Positions 36,619-45,312 of a stretch of DNA of 64,000 bases are shown here, piece after piece. Numbering within the stretch: position 1 is the first letter of the stretch; each line of letters begins with the position of its first letter. Source of the DNA: Boudabousia tangfeifanii (GTDB taxonomy: Bacteria; Actinomycetota; Actinomycetes; Actinomycetales; Actinomycetaceae); NCBI RefSeq assembly GCF_001856685.1, contig NZ_CP017812.1, forward strand, positions 1,054,001-1,118,000. The letters are read 5' to 3'. Made by a program: the position numbers and the translations under genes. Below the pieces are notes generated by a model that saw nothing but the letters and a program-made list of their open reading frames with translations, did no database searches and was not told where the DNA came from.

Positions 36619-37716
36619 GTGCTAACCAAAAACAACATCCGTCTTGGCATCGTCGCTTTGACTATGTTATCTCTTGCTGGTTGTGGCACTACGGCGCCCT
36701 CGGCTACTCAAAATGTGTCGACTGCGAGTGAAGAAGCCAAACCAGCACCTACTCTCTCTGATCCGACAGTTGGTACTGGAACTGAAATTCCTACTCCTAC
36801 TCCGGATACCGAAGGCGACCAGACTCCAGTAACAATTGGACTTACCTATATTCCCAATATTCAGTTTTCACCATTTTACGTAGCGCAAGAGAAAAATCTA
36901 TATCCGAATACCAAGGTAACTTTGCGGCATCACGGTGCAAATGAAACATTATTTGGTGCCCTGGCCGCCAACACGGAGCAGGTAGTTATTGCCGGTGCTG
37001 ATGAAGCATTGGTTGCTAGTGAACATGGCAAAGATTTTGTTGCCATTGGACCCTTCTATGTTAAGTACCCAGTAGTCCTAATTACTGATGCCAATTCCAA
37101 AATTACTTCGATCAATGATTTGAAGGGTAAAAAGGTCGGAATTCCCGGTAAATATGGCGAAAATTGGTATGCCTTGACCATTGCTTTACAGGCTGCAGGT
37201 TTGAATGAGACTGATGTAGAAATTAAAGAAATTGGTTACACCCAACGAGCAGCTCTCGTTGGGAAACAGGTTGATGCAGTTGTGGGCTTCTCCAACAATG
37301 ACTTTGTTCAACTTCAGGCTTCTCAACTAGCCGTGAAACAAGTACCGCTGTTTAATGGTCAAGTACCTTTGGTTGGGGCTTCGATTATTACTACACGTAA
37401 TTTCTTGAAAACTCATCCAAAAGCGCTAGCTAATGTCATTTCTGGGATTAATCAAGGCATCGCTGAAGTTAAATCTGATCCGGCTAAGGCCATTGAGATT
37501 TCACAAAAATATGTGCCCACGCTAGGTGACGAAATTGCGCGGCAAAATGCCGCAAAGACTTTAAACGCCACCTTGCCATTGTTTGCGAATGATCCGACTA
37601 AATCCCAGTTTGATCCAGCATTATTCGAAAAAATGGGAGCTGCTTTAAAGCAGGTTGGTTTACTCCAGCCTGTAGTTAATCCAGTGGAGCATATGACAAA
37701 CGAATTCTTAAAGTAG
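36619..37716 (+). CDS. ribY: Riboflavin ABC transporter substrate-binding lipoprotein RibY
   Basis: A 365-aa secreted lipoprotein with a signal peptide ending in the lipobox LAGC (C22), a Thr/Pro-rich linker (about 25-70) and an NMT1/THI5-like periplasmic-binding fold (about 72-365): IGLTYIPNIQFSPFYVAQEKNLY, the GADEALVA loop, and LKGKKVGIPGKYGENW. It should capture riboflavin or a related flavin at the membrane surface and hand it to RibX. The GTG start has GAAAGG upstream, 13 bases after ribX. The assignment rests on riboswitch context plus fold; other THI5-like proteins bind thiamin precursors. Confidence 0.82.
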   Translation: MLTKNNIRLGIVALTMLSLAGCGTTAPSATQNVSTASEEAKPAPTLSDPTVGTGTEIPTPTPDTEGDQTPVTIGLTYIPNIQFSPFYVAQEKNLYPNTKVTLRHHGANETLFGALAANTEQVVIAGADEALVASEHGKDFVAIGPFYVKYPVVLITDANSKITSINDLKGKKVGIPGKYGENWYALTIALQAAGLNETDVEIKEIGYTQRAALVGKQVDAVVGFSNNDFVQLQASQLAVKQVPLFNGQVPLVGASIITTRNFLKTHPKALANVISGINQGIAEVKSDPAKAIEISQKYVPTLGDEIARQNAAKTLNATLPLFANDPTKSQFDPALFEKMGAALKQVGLLQPVVNPVEHMTNEFLK

Positions 37717-37722
37717 TTACTG

Positions 37723-37768
37723 CTAAATCTCGCTTAATAGCAAGCGCATGCTTTAAGCTTAGATTTAG
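37723..37768. repeat. Imperfect 46-bp palindrome over the start region of the next gene
   Basis: CTAAATCT (37723-37730) pairs with AGATTTAG (37761-37768); inside it GCTTAA (37732-37737) pairs with TTAAGC (37753-37758), and AGCA with TGCT at the centre. It could act as a weak terminator for ribY or as an operator. TAGATT at 37760-37765, a candidate -10 for a leaderless message of the gene at 37775, lies in the right arm. Confidence 0.4.
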
Positions 37769-37774
37769 AGAATT

Positions 37775-38164
37775 ATGTGGACTTTCATCTGGATCTTTTT
37801 AGTAGTAGCGCTAATCGCGGCACTGGTCGCTGGAGTTTGGTACGCTGCCAAACATTTTCTGCGACTCTTACGTCAAGTCGCTGCATCGAGCGACCAGTTG
37901 TCGCAGGTTAGTGAGGCATCTTTAGCCGAAATAGCGCCTGTATCTAAACCGGTACATGTGGTGGGCGTTAGCGCCAATAGCCGTCAACTTGCAGCGGTTA
38001 GCGAGTCTCGTCATGAACTTAAACGTGCGCGTTTAAATGCCAAGCTACTTAGAGCTAATCAAGCCTATGATCGGTGGCAACGTAGTGGTTTAACCACCGA
38101 ACGTGTAGCTGCTGAGCTAACTGTTGAACCGCGTGTCTCGACCTCGGCAAAGGAAACGAAGTAG
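37775..38164 (+). CDS. Small single-pass membrane protein, unknown function
   Basis: A 129-aa protein not recognised as a named family. The N-terminus is one hydrophobic helix (about 3-27, WIFLVVALIAALVAGVWYAA); the rest is polar and rich in Arg, Ala and Ser with a basic helical stretch (about 72-105, RHELKRARLNAKLLRANQAY region), so it is probably inner-face cytoplasmic. No ribosome-binding site is seen; the -10-like TAGATT lies nine bases upstream. Its stop shares one base with the helY start, implying translational coupling with the helicase. Confidence 0.65.
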   Translation: MWTFIWIFLVVALIAALVAGVWYAAKHFLRLLRQVAASSDQLSQVSEASLAEIAPVSKPVHVVGVSANSRQLAAVSESRHELKRARLNAKLLRANQAYDRWQRSGLTTERVAAELTVEPRVSTSAKETK

Positions 38165-40956
38165 TGGCGAGACGACGTAGACGCAAAAGTCAGCAAAAGG
38201 AAAATCCAGATCTCCTGACTGATACTTCCGTGGCAGGAGATTATGCCCGCTGGCGGCAGGCCCAACAAATCGCTCAGACTTATCGTGGTAAGTTCGCTCA
38301 GACTAAAAGTTTCGACTTCGATGATTTTCAGTGGAAAGCCTGTGAACATGTCGAAGCTGGTACCTCAGTTTTGGTTGCTGCTCCTACTGGGGCTGGCAAG
38401 ACTATTGTGGGGGAGTTCGCAGTTTACTTAGCCCTCCATACTGACCGGCGGGCCTTTTACACCACTCCGATTAAAGCTCTTTCTAATCAGAAATACTTAG
38501 ATTTTTGTGCAGATTATGGGGTGGAAAATGTTGGCCTAGTAACGGGGGATACGGTTACTAATCCAGGTGCTCCCATTGTAGTTATGACTACCGAAGTGCT
38601 TCGAAATCGCCTCTATAATGGGGATGAACCCGAAGACTTAGGCTACGTAATTATGGACGAAGTTCATTACCTAGCCGATCGGTTCCGTGGTCCAGTTTGG
38701 GAGGAAGTAATCCTACAGCTGGGAGAATCTGTGTGTTTGGTTTCGCTGTCCGCCACAGTTTCGAATGCCGAGTCATTTGGCCAATGGTTAGCCTCTGTTC
38801 GTGGTGGCTGTGAAGTGGTTGTTTCTGAGAAACGGCCCGTGCCACTTTGGCAACATATGATGGTAGGGACAAGATTATTTGACCTCTACCCCTCACATTT
38901 ACATCCTAGTGAAATCACCTCACAAACCGCGGTTAATCCTGAACTAGAGGCTTATGTTGCCGCAGTTGAATCAGGCCAAATGGGTAGATCGCGCCGATCT
39001 CGTGGGGCAGGTGGTTTTTATCGAGGGCGACCTCGGGTAGTTTTGGCACCTCGTCCAAAAATCGTAATGTCATTGGCCCAAGCAAAACTGTTACCGGCTA
39101 TCTATTTTATTTTTTCGCGAGCTGCTTGTGATGATGCGGTCTATAGTCTATGGGCCGCTAATACCTCGTTAACCACCCCAGAGGAACGAGATCTAATCGC
39201 TCGTAAAGTCGACTTGGTACTTGCGCAGGTGCCAGCGAGTGACTATTCCGTTTTGGGACTAGATCGCTTTCGCAGCTGTGTATTAAATGGCTATGCGGCT
39301 CATCATGCCGGCATGCTCCCGATGATGAAGGAACTGATTGAAGATCTTTTTAAGTCTTCGCTTTTGAAAGTAGTTTTTGCTACCGAAACCTTGGCTTTAG
39401 GGATTAATATGCCCGCTAGGACGGTAGTGATTGAGAGCTTGAAGAAGTGGGATGGGCAAGAACATGTCATGCTTTCGGCAGGACAATACACGCAGCTGAC
39501 CGGACGAGCTGGTCGAAGAGGAATCGATCATCAGGGTCACGCAGTGGTTCTAGCTAGACAAGAAGCTACTCCACAACAAGTGGCATCGTTAGCTTCCAAG
39601 CGTACCTATCCGCTCTACTCGGCATTTAAACCCACCTACAATATGGTGGCTAACTTGCTAGGTAGACATTCCGTTCCCGGTGCTCGAGCAGTGCTAGAGC
39701 AATCATTCGCCCAGTTCCAGACTGATGCTTCCGTGGTGGATCTTTCTCGAAAAATCACCCGCTTACGCAAAGAAGCAAAGCGAGGGCAAGCAGCGATTGA
39801 ATGTGATTACGGTGATGTTATGCAGCTAGCTGCTTGGCGCAGTGAACTACGCGAGCTAGAAGAAAAAGCAAAACGTAACCGCCAGGTTTCTAAACGTGAC
39901 GCAGCTAGAGCTTTATTTAAACAGCTCAAGCGTGGTGACATTGTTATCTACCAATTAAATTCGAAACAACATTGTGCGATTGTCACTGCCGAATCGGATG
40001 TTAGGCAAGCGGAGCCTGAAGTGGAGGTAGTGACCTTAGGAGCTCGTCGTCGAAAGCTTTCCGCCTTCAATGTTCCCGAGGGGATTATCAAAGTCGCTCG
40101 CCACCGGTTAGGTCCCTCCTTTGACGCTGAATCCGCCACAGATCGTAAAAAGATTCAAGGTACTTTGAAATCAGCTTCTCGTAATAACCAAGCACTGTCA
40201 CCGGCGCATCCCAATGCACAAGTGTTGGCTGAGATTGCCAGCCTTCAGGCAAAGATTAACAACCATCCAGCTTGGGCCTGCCCACAGTTACAAAAGCATT
40301 TGAACAAGATAGCTAAGACTAGAAAACGTACGGCGCAGATACAAAGCCTTGAGGCTCAAATGGCCGGGGCAGAAGGTTCCTTAGGTCGACAGTTTGATGC
40401 TGTGAGATCAGTACTTCGCGACCTCGGTTATCTTGACTCCGATTATCGGGTTAATGATTGGGGACATATGCTCTCCAAAATCTATTCTGAAAAAGATTTG
40501 ATTGTCGCCCAAATGGTGCGTCATCGTCTCTTTTCTGACCTAGATCCGGCGGCTTTAGCAGCCTTAGTTTCATCATGTGTTTATGAGCCACGCTCTGACA
40601 TTTCGCCAACCACCTATTTCGAGGCAGGTAGTATGGATCAGCTTCGACTTGCTTGGCATCGAGCCCAAGAACTCACTCGTGAGATCCATCAGGTCGAACT
40701 AAAATATCGCCGCGAAACAAGTGCCGAACTAGAACCTGGAATCATGGGAGCTACTTTTGCTTGGTGCCAGGGAGCGTCTTTGGAAACTGTTTTGGACCTA
40801 GCGCAGCTCCCTTCCGGTGATTTTGTCCGCGTGATTAAGCAGATTATTGATCTCTTGGGACATTTAACTTTAGCTGGAACTGCAGAGTTAGCTATGAATG
40901 CTGCAGATGCGGTAAAACTCCTGAATCGGGGAGTGGTAGCTTGGTCGGCACTATAA
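38164..40956 (+). CDS. helY: DEAD/DEAH-box RNA helicase of the Ski2/HelY family
   Basis: A 930-aa superfamily 2 helicase. The motor contains Walker A (AAPTGAGKT, about 75-83), motif II (DEVH, in YVIMDEVHYL), motif III SATVSN, and motif VI (QLTGRAGRRG, about 443-452). The C-terminal half (about 560-930) matches the rRNA-processing arch/DSHCT region of Mtr4/Ski2-like proteins (mycobacterial HelY). These enzymes unwind structured RNA for processing or decay. The start is GTG at 38164 and the end overlaps lnt by 16 bases. Confidence 0.93.
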   Translation: MARRRRRKSQQKENPDLLTDTSVAGDYARWRQAQQIAQTYRGKFAQTKSFDFDDFQWKACEHVEAGTSVLVAAPTGAGKTIVGEFAVYLALHTDRRAFYTTPIKALSNQKYLDFCADYGVENVGLVTGDTVTNPGAPIVVMTTEVLRNRLYNGDEPEDLGYVIMDEVHYLADRFRGPVWEEVILQLGESVCLVSLSATVSNAESFGQWLASVRGGCEVVVSEKRPVPLWQHMMVGTRLFDLYPSHLHPSEITSQTAVNPELEAYVAAVESGQMGRSRRSRGAGGFYRGRPRVVLAPRPKIVMSLAQAKLLPAIYFIFSRAACDDAVYSLWAANTSLTTPEERDLIARKVDLVLAQVPASDYSVLGLDRFRSCVLNGYAAHHAGMLPMMKELIEDLFKSSLLKVVFATETLALGINMPARTVVIESLKKWDGQEHVMLSAGQYTQLTGRAGRRGIDHQGHAVVLARQEATPQQVASLASKRTYPLYSAFKPTYNMVANLLGRHSVPGARAVLEQSFAQFQTDASVVDLSRKITRLRKEAKRGQAAIECDYGDVMQLAAWRSELRELEEKAKRNRQVSKRDAARALFKQLKRGDIVIYQLNSKQHCAIVTAESDVRQAEPEVEVVTLGARRRKLSAFNVPEGIIKVARHRLGPSFDAESATDRKKIQGTLKSASRNNQALSPAHPNAQVLAEIASLQAKINNHPAWACPQLQKHLNKIAKTRKRTAQIQSLEAQMAGAEGSLGRQFDAVRSVLRDLGYLDSDYRVNDWGHMLSKIYSEKDLIVAQMVRHRLFSDLDPAALAALVSSCVYEPRSDISPTTYFEAGSMDQLRLAWHRAQELTREIHQVELKYRRETSAELEPGIMGATFAWCQGASLETVLDLAQLPSGDFVRVIKQIIDLLGHLTLAGTAELAMNAADAVKLLNRGVVAWSAL

Positions 40957-42632
40957 ATATTCAGACCAACAAGTCTACGGATGAAGTTCCTAAAAGACTG
41001 CATAAATCCAGAGCTGTTTGGGCTAGTTTATTTCAATTACTGTTAGCTTTTTGCTTAGGTTATTTGCAAGCCTGGTCATTTATGCCGAGGGTTCCTTGGT
41101 TTGTTTTTGCTTTTACCTTTATCGCCCAGTTGCTGCTATTCCTGAAATCTAGAAACTATTTTTGGGCCGCGGTAAATGGAGGGGTTTTTGGTGCGGTCCT
41201 TGGGTATCGTCTTTTTTGGTGGTTAGAACTTTCAGTTTCAAGCATCGGGCCTGTTATTGGAATTTCCTTACTTTGGGCGATATGGTATGCCCTGTTAGCG
41301 TTTTCGCTTGTCTTTTGGAGTCAAACAAAGCTTGCTTGGCTGGCAAAAGTATTATTAGTCTCGGCCACCTTGGTTTGCTTCGAATGGATTCGTAGCACTC
41401 TTCCTTTTTCTGGTTTACCTTGGGGAAATTTTGCGCAAGGAATGGTGGGCAGCCGCTTTGCCTATTATCTGCCTTACGTTGATACTCTGGGGTTGCTTTT
41501 CGTTGCTACTTTATTCATTTCAGGATTGATTTTAGCGTCGGCAGGAAAATATAGACCGATCATATTTGCTATCATCTTTGCCCTGGTTGGTACTTCCTAT
41601 TTAGCTACTTTTCGGTTGCCTGTGCTACCTCCAAGTGTTACTAAGGTGGGGACACTTCGAGTAGGCGTGGTGCAAGGCGGAAGTAACCAGTTAGGAGTGA
41701 AGATTTGGCAGCACCCAAATCTCGTCGGAAAACTACAACTTGAGACCATTAACCAAGCCGTTCGTGCGGGAAACAGCGCTGAACTATTTTTACTCGGCGA
41801 GAGTACTTTTGAAAATGACCCAAATCAAGATCAAAAACTGGCTCAAGAGATTGCCCACACGTGGACGCGTGCCCGCGTCCCAATCGCCCTCGGATTTAAT
41901 CAAGTACACTCAGATAATTCACGCCATAACGTCGCGGTATTACTAACTGGAACAAATTGGCAGACGGCCAAGCGGGCAATTACTACCGAATTACCGCTGG
42001 TAGCCAACAAGTCAATGCTGGCTAAGATAAGCAAGCTATGGACACATGCTAGTCCAACCATAGAAAACCAGCATATCTATGCAAAACAAGTTCCAGTTCC
42101 GTGGGGTGAATACATTCCAATCACCTTGCCTGGTTTGCCGGGGAATGAAGATCTATTTAGTCCGGTAATTCCAGGAACTAAAGCGCCAAATTTGGTCGGG
42201 AAAACCAGCAGTGGTAGGAGTTTTAATCTCGGCACCGCCATTTGTTTTGAGATTGCATTTAATTGGGTAGTGGACCAAGGGGTAAAAAATGGGGGAGAGG
42301 CGATCTATGTGCCGACCAACAATATTTCTTTTGCGCCTTCAGAGCAGTCATGGCAACAACTACAACTGTTGAGAGTCGCTAGTCTACGTAGCGGACGAGA
42401 TGGTGCTCAAGCCTCTCTAGACGGGGTTTCGGGCATAGTAGACGCCCGGGGTCAAGTGCTAGCTGAATCAAAAATTGGACAGCAAACAATCCTTATTTCT
42501 GACATAACGTTACGTCAAGGGCAGACTTGGGCAATTAGATGGGGGTGGATTCTCCCATATCTAGCTTTGGGGATCGTTTTAGCGGGTCTATTGTTATTTT
42601 CCAAAACTTATAAACGGGAAAACAGCAATTAA
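40941..42632 (+). CDS. lnt: Apolipoprotein N-acyltransferase
   Basis: Adds the third acyl chain to the N-terminal cysteine of lipoproteins. The 563-aa protein has an N-terminal block of about six to seven helices (about 25-215) and a nitrilase-like domain (about 230-530). The catalytic glutamate is in LFLLGESTF, the PWGEYIP segment follows the lysine region, and the catalytic cysteine is in GTAICFEIAF. A last helix lies at about 535-555. TTG at 40941 inside helY is the assumed start. Unlike in mycobacteria and streptomycetes, no polyprenol mannosyltransferase gene is adjacent. A terminator follows. Confidence 0.92.
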   Translation: MVGTINIQTNKSTDEVPKRLHKSRAVWASLFQLLLAFCLGYLQAWSFMPRVPWFVFAFTFIAQLLLFLKSRNYFWAAVNGGVFGAVLGYRLFWWLELSVSSIGPVIGISLLWAIWYALLAFSLVFWSQTKLAWLAKVLLVSATLVCFEWIRSTLPFSGLPWGNFAQGMVGSRFAYYLPYVDTLGLLFVATLFISGLILASAGKYRPIIFAIIFALVGTSYLATFRLPVLPPSVTKVGTLRVGVVQGGSNQLGVKIWQHPNLVGKLQLETINQAVRAGNSAELFLLGESTFENDPNQDQKLAQEIAHTWTRARVPIALGFNQVHSDNSRHNVAVLLTGTNWQTAKRAITTELPLVANKSMLAKISKLWTHASPTIENQHIYAKQVPVPWGEYIPITLPGLPGNEDLFSPVIPGTKAPNLVGKTSSGRSFNLGTAICFEIAFNWVVDQGVKNGGEAIYVPTNNISFAPSEQSWQQLQLLRVASLRSGRDGAQASLDGVSGIVDARGQVLAESKIGQQTILISDITLRQGQTWAIRWGWILPYLALGIVLAGLLLFSKTYKRENSN

Positions 42633-42690
42633 ACTGTACTAGTGGCATTAAAGTGAAAAACAACTTCCTAGCTGCTGGGTGATTGGCATA

Positions 42691-42726
42691 AAAATACTGG
42701 GTACCCAAGTGGATACCCAGTATTTC
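42691..42726. terminator. Bidirectional terminator between lnt and rbpA
   Basis: AAATACTGGGTA (42692-42703) and TACCCAGTATTT (42714-42725) form a 12-bp stem with a 10-base loop, between convergent genes. Confidence 0.75.
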
Positions 42727-42734
42727 TAGTTAGC

Positions 42735-43103
42735 TTATGCGCTTTGGCGATAGCGAGTGTCAGCCCGCAACTTGCCAGAGCGAAGCAGCTTGAGTTGCTG
42801 TTCGAGTAAGATCTCAAGCTCTTCTTCAGTACGACGCTCACAAAGCATATCCCAGTGGGTACGAGCTACCTTTGCTGGAGCAGCAGATTCTTGTTCGGCT
42901 TCGCCGGAAAGAATTGCGTGCTCTGAGCACTGGTTGCATTCCCATGTTGCGGGTGGTTCAGCTTCAGTGGACAAAGGCACCGTGAAGGTGTTGCCACAGA
43001 TGCATTCGTATCGAACTTCAACGCGGTCTACAAAGACCACGCCTTTTTCTGATTCAAGACTGTTTGCGCCAATCGACATGCCGCGCAAAACTCTATCTGC
43101 CAT
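42735..43103 (-). CDS. rbpA: RNA polymerase-binding protein RbpA
   Basis: A 122-aa actinobacteria-specific transcription factor that binds group 1 sigma factors and stabilises the open complex. The core domain has cysteines C34, C36, C56 and C59 (YECICGN and WECNQCSEH), and the C-terminal sigma-interaction domain holds RTHWDMLCERRTEEELEILL. A run of acidic and Ala residues links the two. AGAGGAG lies just upstream of the ATG. It is divergent from the permease gene, across a 279-base region rich in inverted repeats. Confidence 0.96.
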   Translation of the reverse strand: MADRVLRGMSIGANSLESEKGVVFVDRVEVRYECICGNTFTVPLSTEAEPPATWECNQCSEHAILSGEAEQESAAPAKVARTHWDMLCERRTEEELEILLEQQLKLLRSGKLRADTRYRQSA

Positions 43104-43146
43104 GTTAACTCCTCTTAAATAATCAACCTTTTTTAGGTTACCAGTG

Positions 43147-43183
43147 CGGATAACAAAAAGATGACAATTTTTAGTCCTATCCG
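43147..43183. repeat. Inverted repeat upstream of rbpA
   Basis: CGGATA (43147-43152) and TATCCG (43178-43183) flank an inner AAAAA / TTTTT pair. It lies about 45 to 80 bases before rbpA on that strand and could be a promoter-overlapping operator or chance structure. Confidence 0.3.
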
Positions 43184-43197
43184 ATAATGTACATTAT
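43184..43197. promoter_or_regulatory. 14-bp perfect palindrome, candidate operator
   Basis: ATAATGTACATTAT is a perfect 14-bp palindrome in the rbpA/permease divergent region. It has the size and symmetry of a dimeric repressor site. A second palindrome, CCCCTTTAAGGGG, lies at 43246-43258. The binding protein is unknown. Confidence 0.4.
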
Positions 43198-43220
43198 GTC
43201 AGATTGTCTAGTAGGTACTT

Positions 43221-43346
43221 ATGAGTGTTTCCGCCATTCCTTACTCCCCTTTAAGGGGTCTAAATGATTCTCTGAGATTAACTACACTTGGACTTATCCG
43301 CGCGCTAATGCCGTTTGCGGTTGTTAAAGTAGCACATTGGTATTAG
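43221..43346 (+). CDS. Possible 41-codon leader/small protein upstream of the permease gene
   Basis: An ATG at 43221 opens a frame of 41 codons ending with TAG at 43344-43346, just 36 bases before the permease start. The product starts MSVSAIPYSPLRGL, has an amphipathic-to-hydrophobic C-terminal half (LIRALMPFAVVKVAHW) and no recognised family. There is no Shine-Dalgarno sequence; TAGTAG at 43209-43214 lies six bases upstream and might be a -10 for a leaderless start. It may be a leader peptide, a small membrane-active protein or chance. Confidence 0.22.
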   Translation: MSVSAIPYSPLRGLNDSLRLTTLGLIRALMPFAVVKVAHWY

Positions 43347-43382
43347 GTTATTCCCGTAAGCACCGACTACTGAAGGTTTATC

Positions 43383-45287
43383 GTGAAACGAACCAGTGTC
43401 CACCCGGTCGATCAGGTCCCACCTGCCGGGCAATTAGCAATTCTATCCATTCAGCACGTGCTAGCTTTCTATGCTGGCGCCGTGATTGTTCCACTAGTTA
43501 TTTCCCAAGCGTTAAATTTGGATGCCCAAACTACCATCCACTTAATTAATGCTGACCTTTTCACTTGTGGTATCGCCACTATCATCCAATCCGTCGGCTT
43601 CTGGAAAGTTGGCGTGCGACTCCCCTTGATTCAAGGTGTTACCTTTACCGCGGTTTCTCCTATTATTGCTATTGGTTTGGCAAATGGTGGCGGTAATGCC
43701 GGTCTTCCCCAAATCTATGGCTCCATTATTGTTGCTGGCCTCTTTACCTTGTTGGCAGCTCCTTATTTTGCCAAGTTAATCCGGTTCTTCCCACCAGTTG
43801 TCACCGGTACTGTCCTAACAATCATGGGCGTCACCTTGATTTCAGTTTCAGCTGGCGATATTGCCGGTCAGAATCCAACCGAAGTCCCCACCGGGCAAAA
43901 TATTGCCTATGCGATGGGGACTTTATTTTTAATCATTTTAGTGCAGCGTATTTTCCGTGGCTTCATGTCGACCATTTCAGTATTGATTGGTCTAGTTGCT
44001 GGTACGGGTGTGGCACTCGCCCTCGGACACACTGACTTTTCACAAGTGGGCCAATCCCCCTGGCTAGGCGTAACTACTCCATTTTATTTTGGCTGGCCAG
44101 CCTTCTCATTAATGGGATCAGTTTCCATGATTATCGTCATGGCAATCACCATGGTAGAAACCACTGGTGACGTTTTTGCCGCAGGTGAAGTCGTCGATAA
44201 GCGGATTACCGCAGACGACATCACTGCTGCTTTGCGGGCAGATGGCATCTCCACCATGCTTGGTGGCATTCTAAACTCCTTCCCATACACCTGTTTCGCC
44301 CAAAACGTTGGTTTGGTTCGTCTAACTCGCGTTACTTCTCGCTGGGTAGTAGCCGCCGCTGGTGGCATTATGATCATCCTAGGGCTGCTTCCCAAGGCTG
44401 GTGCCATTGTCGCGGCAATCCCCCACTCAGTGCTCGGTGGTGCTTCCATTGCTATGTTCGCCAATGTGGCAATCGTGGGGATCCAACAGCTCTCTCGAGT
44501 CAATATGCGCGAAGATAAAAACGCTGTAATTGTCTCCACCTCACTGGGGCTAGCGATGCTAGTAACCTTGCGTCCTGGTATTTCTCAGGTACTTCCTTCT
44601 TGGGCCACTATTCTTTTCGCCTCTGGAATCACCTTGGGATCGATTTCAGCCATCGTACTCAACCTGATTTTCAACCACATTCCGTCCTTGCGTAATCGCT
44701 CTCAAGTGGCGCTAACTCCGAATGGTCCGATTAGCCTAGAAGAACTAAATAAACTAGATCGGGCTAGCTTCATTGCTGCCCTCTCTCCCCTATTTAACCA
44801 AGTTACTTGGCCCTTAGAGCGGGTGGCAGACTCTGGACCGTTCATGGACTCACGTGAACTTTCCCAGCGCCTACAGCAAGCCATTGCAGCAGGAAGCCCA
44901 GAAGAGCAAATTGCTTTAGTGCAAGATTATCCTTCGATGGCTGACCTTCTGTTCTCAAGCCCTGAAGATGCGGCACAGATTTCTAAAGACCGTGGCTCTC
45001 TCGCCCTCGGCCAGCATGAAGCAGAAAAAGAAGCCAAGTTACGCGAACTCTGTGATGCCTATGAAGAACGCTTTGGCTTCCCATTCGTGGCTCGCTTGAC
45101 CCCGTCAATGACTTTTGCCGACATTGCGGAAATGGGCGCGCGTCGAATCGAAAATGCGCCAAGTATCGAACTAGCTGGAGCTTTAACCCAGATCAACGAA
45201 ATCACATTGGATCGTTATGGCGACATTTTGGCCGATGCGGATCCAGTTGGTACTTCTTGGTCACGAAAGTTTGAAGCGCTAGAGTAA
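43383..45287 (+). CDS. NCS2-family nucleobase permease fused to an OHCU-decarboxylase-like domain
   Basis: A 634-aa fusion. Residues about 1-445 are a nucleobase:cation symporter-2 (xanthine/uracil/urate permease) with about 12 to 14 helices, QHVLAFYAGAVIVPLVI at the start, and the ETTGDVFAAGEVV motif of the purine branch. Residues about 453-630 follow the OHCU decarboxylase (urate-degradation) fold: LNKLDRASFIAALSPLF, VTWPLERVADSGPF, RELCDAYEERFGFPFV and ALTQINEITLDRYGDI. Where active enzymes have AHPDL the sequence reads DYPSM (Y516), and the usual SxxEQ segment reads SKDRG. Transport of urate or xanthine is likely; enzyme activity of the tail is doubtful. Confidence 0.85.
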   Translation: MKRTSVHPVDQVPPAGQLAILSIQHVLAFYAGAVIVPLVISQALNLDAQTTIHLINADLFTCGIATIIQSVGFWKVGVRLPLIQGVTFTAVSPIIAIGLANGGGNAGLPQIYGSIIVAGLFTLLAAPYFAKLIRFFPPVVTGTVLTIMGVTLISVSAGDIAGQNPTEVPTGQNIAYAMGTLFLIILVQRIFRGFMSTISVLIGLVAGTGVALALGHTDFSQVGQSPWLGVTTPFYFGWPAFSLMGSVSMIIVMAITMVETTGDVFAAGEVVDKRITADDITAALRADGISTMLGGILNSFPYTCFAQNVGLVRLTRVTSRWVVAAAGGIMIILGLLPKAGAIVAAIPHSVLGGASIAMFANVAIVGIQQLSRVNMREDKNAVIVSTSLGLAMLVTLRPGISQVLPSWATILFASGITLGSISAIVLNLIFNHIPSLRNRSQVALTPNGPISLEELNKLDRASFIAALSPLFNQVTWPLERVADSGPFMDSRELSQRLQQAIAAGSPEEQIALVQDYPSMADLLFSSPEDAAQISKDRGSLALGQHEAEKEAKLRELCDAYEERFGFPFVARLTPSMTFADIAEMGARRIENAPSIELAGALTQINEITLDRYGDILADADPVGTSWSRKFEALE

Positions 45288-45312
45288 ATGGCAGATTGAC
45301 TCTCAGATTAAA

